NCBI GenBank assembly: GCA_001828445.1
Contig: MHYJ01000121.1
Location: 1-7,640 of the forward strand
From: Planctomycetes bacterium RBG_16_43_13
GTDB lineage: Bacteria; Planctomycetota; MHYJ01
Reading direction: 5' to 3'
Length of the DNA stretch: 7,640 nt
The first letter of the stretch is position 1. Every line of letters starts with the position of its first letter. The notes under the pieces are model-generated. The model was not told the origin of the DNA and ran no database searches. It saw only the letters and a program-made list of their open reading frames with translations. The translations under genes were made by a program, and so were the position numbers. Below, piece by piece: positions 5,966-7,640 of the stretch.

Positions 5966-6409
5966 TTAGGACGGCATCTTATTCAATAACAGCCAATATA
6001 GTCCTAACTCTGAAATTGCCTTAATAAAGTTCTCAAACTCCACAGGTTTAGTAACGTAGCTATTTACTCCGAGTTTGTAACTTTCCACTATATCTCTCTC
6101 TTCCCGCGAGGATGTGAGAATCACCACTGGTACAGTTTTTGTCCGCTCGTCTGATTTAATCCTACGTAGAACCTCAAGCCCATCTACTTTAGGAAGCTTC
6201 AAATCCAAAAGAATAACTCTTAGAGGGCTTCCAACCTTTCGCTCGCTATAAGAACCGTTGGCAAATATGAAGTCCAGCGCCTCTGCACCATCCTTTACCC
6301 AATGTAACTTATTTACAAGATTGTGTTTCTTTAAAGCCCTGAGCGTAAGCTCCCCATCACTCGGATTATCCTCAACCAAAAGTATCTCTACTTCATTTGG
6401 ATTTACCAT
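5966..6409 (-). CDS. Single-domain response regulator, Rcp1-like (CheY fold)
   Basis: A stand-alone receiver of 147 residues with no output domain. The acidic pocket E13/D14, phospho-acceptor D69 ([12 protein letters not shown]), T99 and K121-P122 are all present, so it should accept phosphate. The insert between beta2 and beta3 (about 48-62, [14 protein letters not shown]) and the start [10 protein letters not shown] are typical of the Rcp1 subgroup, which often pairs with Cph1-like kinases encoded next door. That kind of kinase lies directly upstream, with a single nucleotide between its stop and this ATG. The ribosome site AAGGA lies in the last kinase codons, so the pair is translationally coupled. 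With no DNA-binding domain it probably passes the signal by protein contact or phosphotransfer, possibly to the receiver-kinase encoded 21 nt downstream. Confidence 0.95.
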   Translation of the reverse strand: MVNPNEVEILLVEDNPSDGELTLRALKKHNLVNKLHWVKDGAEALDFIFANGSYSERKVGSPLRVILLDLKLPKVDGLEVLRRIKSDERTKTVPVVILTSSREERDIVESYKLGVNSYVTKPVEFENFIKAISELGLYWLLLNKMPS

Positions 6410-6410
6410 A

Positions 6411-7640
6411 TTATTCCTTCTCCTTTAGTGGAATAGAAAAATAAAATACAGCCCCTTCGCCTACTTTCCCTTCAGCCCTGACCTCTCCATTATGCCTATG
6501 TATGATGCGATGAACAATTGCAAGCCCAACGCCTGTCCCCTCAAACTCATCCACACTATGTAGCCGCTGAAACACCCCGAATAGCTTATTTATATACATC
6601 ATATCAAATCCAACCCCGTTATCTCTGACGAAATATACGTTTTTATCTCCTTCTTTCTTGCAACCTATTTCAATTGTGGCTTCATTGCGTGATCTCGTAA
6701 ACTTGAGAGAATTAGACAGGAGATTGACGAAGACCTGCCGCATCAAGGCACGGTCGCCGTATGCAGATGGAAGTCCGTCGAGTTTCAGCGTCGTATCCTG
6801 CTTAGCTTGAGGTTTGAGTTCGTCAAAGACCGTCTTTGCCAACTCTGCCATATTTATCTCATCTCTTACTATTTCCTTACGACCTATACGAGAGAAGGCA
6901 AGTAAGTCATCAATCAACTGTCCCATATTCTGCGTGTTCTTCCTAATGACATTGAGGAGCCGTTTGCCCTCTTCGTCTAAACGGTTTGCATAATCCTCTA
7001 TAATCATCCTGCTAAAACCGTCTATGGCGCGAAGCGGTGCGCGGAGGTCGTGCGAGACAGAATAGGAGAATGCCTCTAATTCTTTATTGGCTGTCTCAAG
7101 CTGTGCAGTCCGCTCGCGTAACTGTTCCTCTGCTAAATTACGCTCCGCATCTATCCTATAGACCAATCTGGCGCTACGCCACAACAAAACCGTAAAGACA
7201 ATAGTGATTGCCAATACAAGAGACGCTACCCCTAACTCAAGAGAGCTAAAAATATCCGCCTGCTCTCCTAATAATCTTATCCAGCCAAGTATGAACGGTG
7301 CCAAGATTGCCACAGGCAGGAGACGACGTATGAGTATGCCACCCATATTATCACTCGTAACAAGTGTCATTATCCCCTGACGAGGGCGTATAGATAGGAT
7401 ACCCAAACAAATGATAATAAACGCAGATGCCGTAGGAAGCGCCATACCAATATATCTGGCTATCCCTATAAACTGTTTAACACCATAGACATAACCTAAC
7501 AAAGCAAGTATGGAAATCAAAAAGGCAATGATTACGAGAAACTGTGCTGGCCTGTAACCGTGCTTACTCTCTACATCAAGGAGTAGCAACGATAACCCTA
7601 TCAAGCAAAAGTTAAAGGCGGTGTTAGGCGCCATTCTGTT
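6411..7640 (-). CDS. Multi-pass membrane sensor histidine kinase, Cph1-like core, 5' end beyond the window
   Basis: 409 residues are visible. The first Met in frame is at 7634, but two in-frame codons (Asn-Arg) precede it to the window edge. The run [10 protein letters not shown] resembles an internal motif of membrane-spanning kinase sensor regions, so the true start probably lies outside. Numbering from Met at 7634, hydrophobic helices lie at about 7-21, 31-51, 64-82, 104-123 and 131-151. A coiled linker follows (152-188), then HisKA with [20 protein letters not shown] and His195, then HATPase_c with N304/N308, G1 box DNGVG (338-342), F box FGVFQRL (352-358) and G2 box GTGVGL (366-371). The membrane part has no recognisable ligand pocket and may sense something in or near the membrane. 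It overlaps no neighbour and leaves 1 nt before the Rcp1-like regulator, its likely phosphate acceptor. Confidence 0.92.
   Translation of the reverse strand, partial: NRMAPNTAFNFCLIGLSLLLLDVESKHGYRPAQFLVIIAFLISILALLGYVYGVKQFIGIARYIGMALPTASAFIIICLGILSIRPRQGIMTLVTSDNMGGILIRRLLPVAILAPFILGWIRLLGEQADIFSSLELGVASLVLAITIVFTVLLWRSARLVYRIDAERNLAEEQLRERTAQLETANKELEAFSYSVSHDLRAPLRAIDGFSRMIIEDYANRLDEEGKRLLNVIRKNTQNMGQLIDDLLAFSRIGRKEIVRDEINMAELAKTVFDELKPQAKQDTTLKLDGLPSAYGDRALMRQVFVNLLSNSLKFTRSRNEATIEIGCKKEGDKNVYFVRDNGVGFDMMYINKLFGVFQRLHSVDEFEGTGVGLAIVHRIIHRHNGEVRAEGKVGEGAVFYFSIPLKEKE

Noticed and set aside
1..7640. CRISPR arrays, tRNA or rRNA genes, insertion sequences, attachment sites
   Set aside because: No regularly spaced repeats, tRNA-like folds, transposase or integrase frames were seen on either strand.

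Overview
All supported genes in this 7.6 kb window lie on the minus strand, so transcription runs from high to low coordinates. The two end genes run off the window: a membrane histidine kinase lacks its 5' end at the right edge, and an outer-membrane barrel protein lacks its 3' end at the left edge. The organism is a Gram-negative-type bacterium, because one gene encodes a signal peptide plus a porin-like beta-barrel start. Base composition is moderately AT-rich, with frequent ATA and AGA codons, and there is sigma-54-dependent regulation. I cannot name the lineage. The mix of a NtrC-type activator, Cph1/Rcp1-style signalling proteins and a coiled-coil porin would fit uncultured planctomycete, Nitrospirota or deltaproteobacterial relatives, but this is only an impression.

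Right part (7640 to 4820): a three-gene phosphorelay-like operon. It holds a multi-pass membrane histidine kinase of the Cph1-like HisKA type, then (1 nt later) a single-domain Rcp1-like response regulator, then (21 nt later) a receiver-HisKA-HATPase protein. The order suggests signal flow from membrane kinase to small receiver, with the soluble receiver-kinase as partner.

Middle (4819 to 1376): a second signalling operon behind its own control region. The 142-nt gap holds a strong match to a sigma-54 promoter (-24 GG, -12 GC, correct N10 spacing) and two upstream dyads. The genes are a soluble GAF-domain NtrB-like kinase, a NtrC-type sigma-54 activator 4 nt downstream (translationally coupled), and an unrecognised cysteine-rich protein of 191 residues (9 Cys). 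Because the operon encodes a sigma-54 activator and appears to start at a sigma-54 promoter, positive autoregulation is the natural hypothesis.

Left part (1375 to 1): a 173-nt gap with a 17-nt near-repeat and an 8-bp hairpin that displays the Shine-Dalgarno sequence of mobA in its loop. Then comes mobA (molybdenum cofactor guanylyltransferase) and, 31 nt later, the start of an outer-membrane porin-like gene. The start codons of mobA, the activator and the NtrB-like kinase are placed downstream of the longest possible ORF start, on Shine-Dalgarno or promoter evidence.
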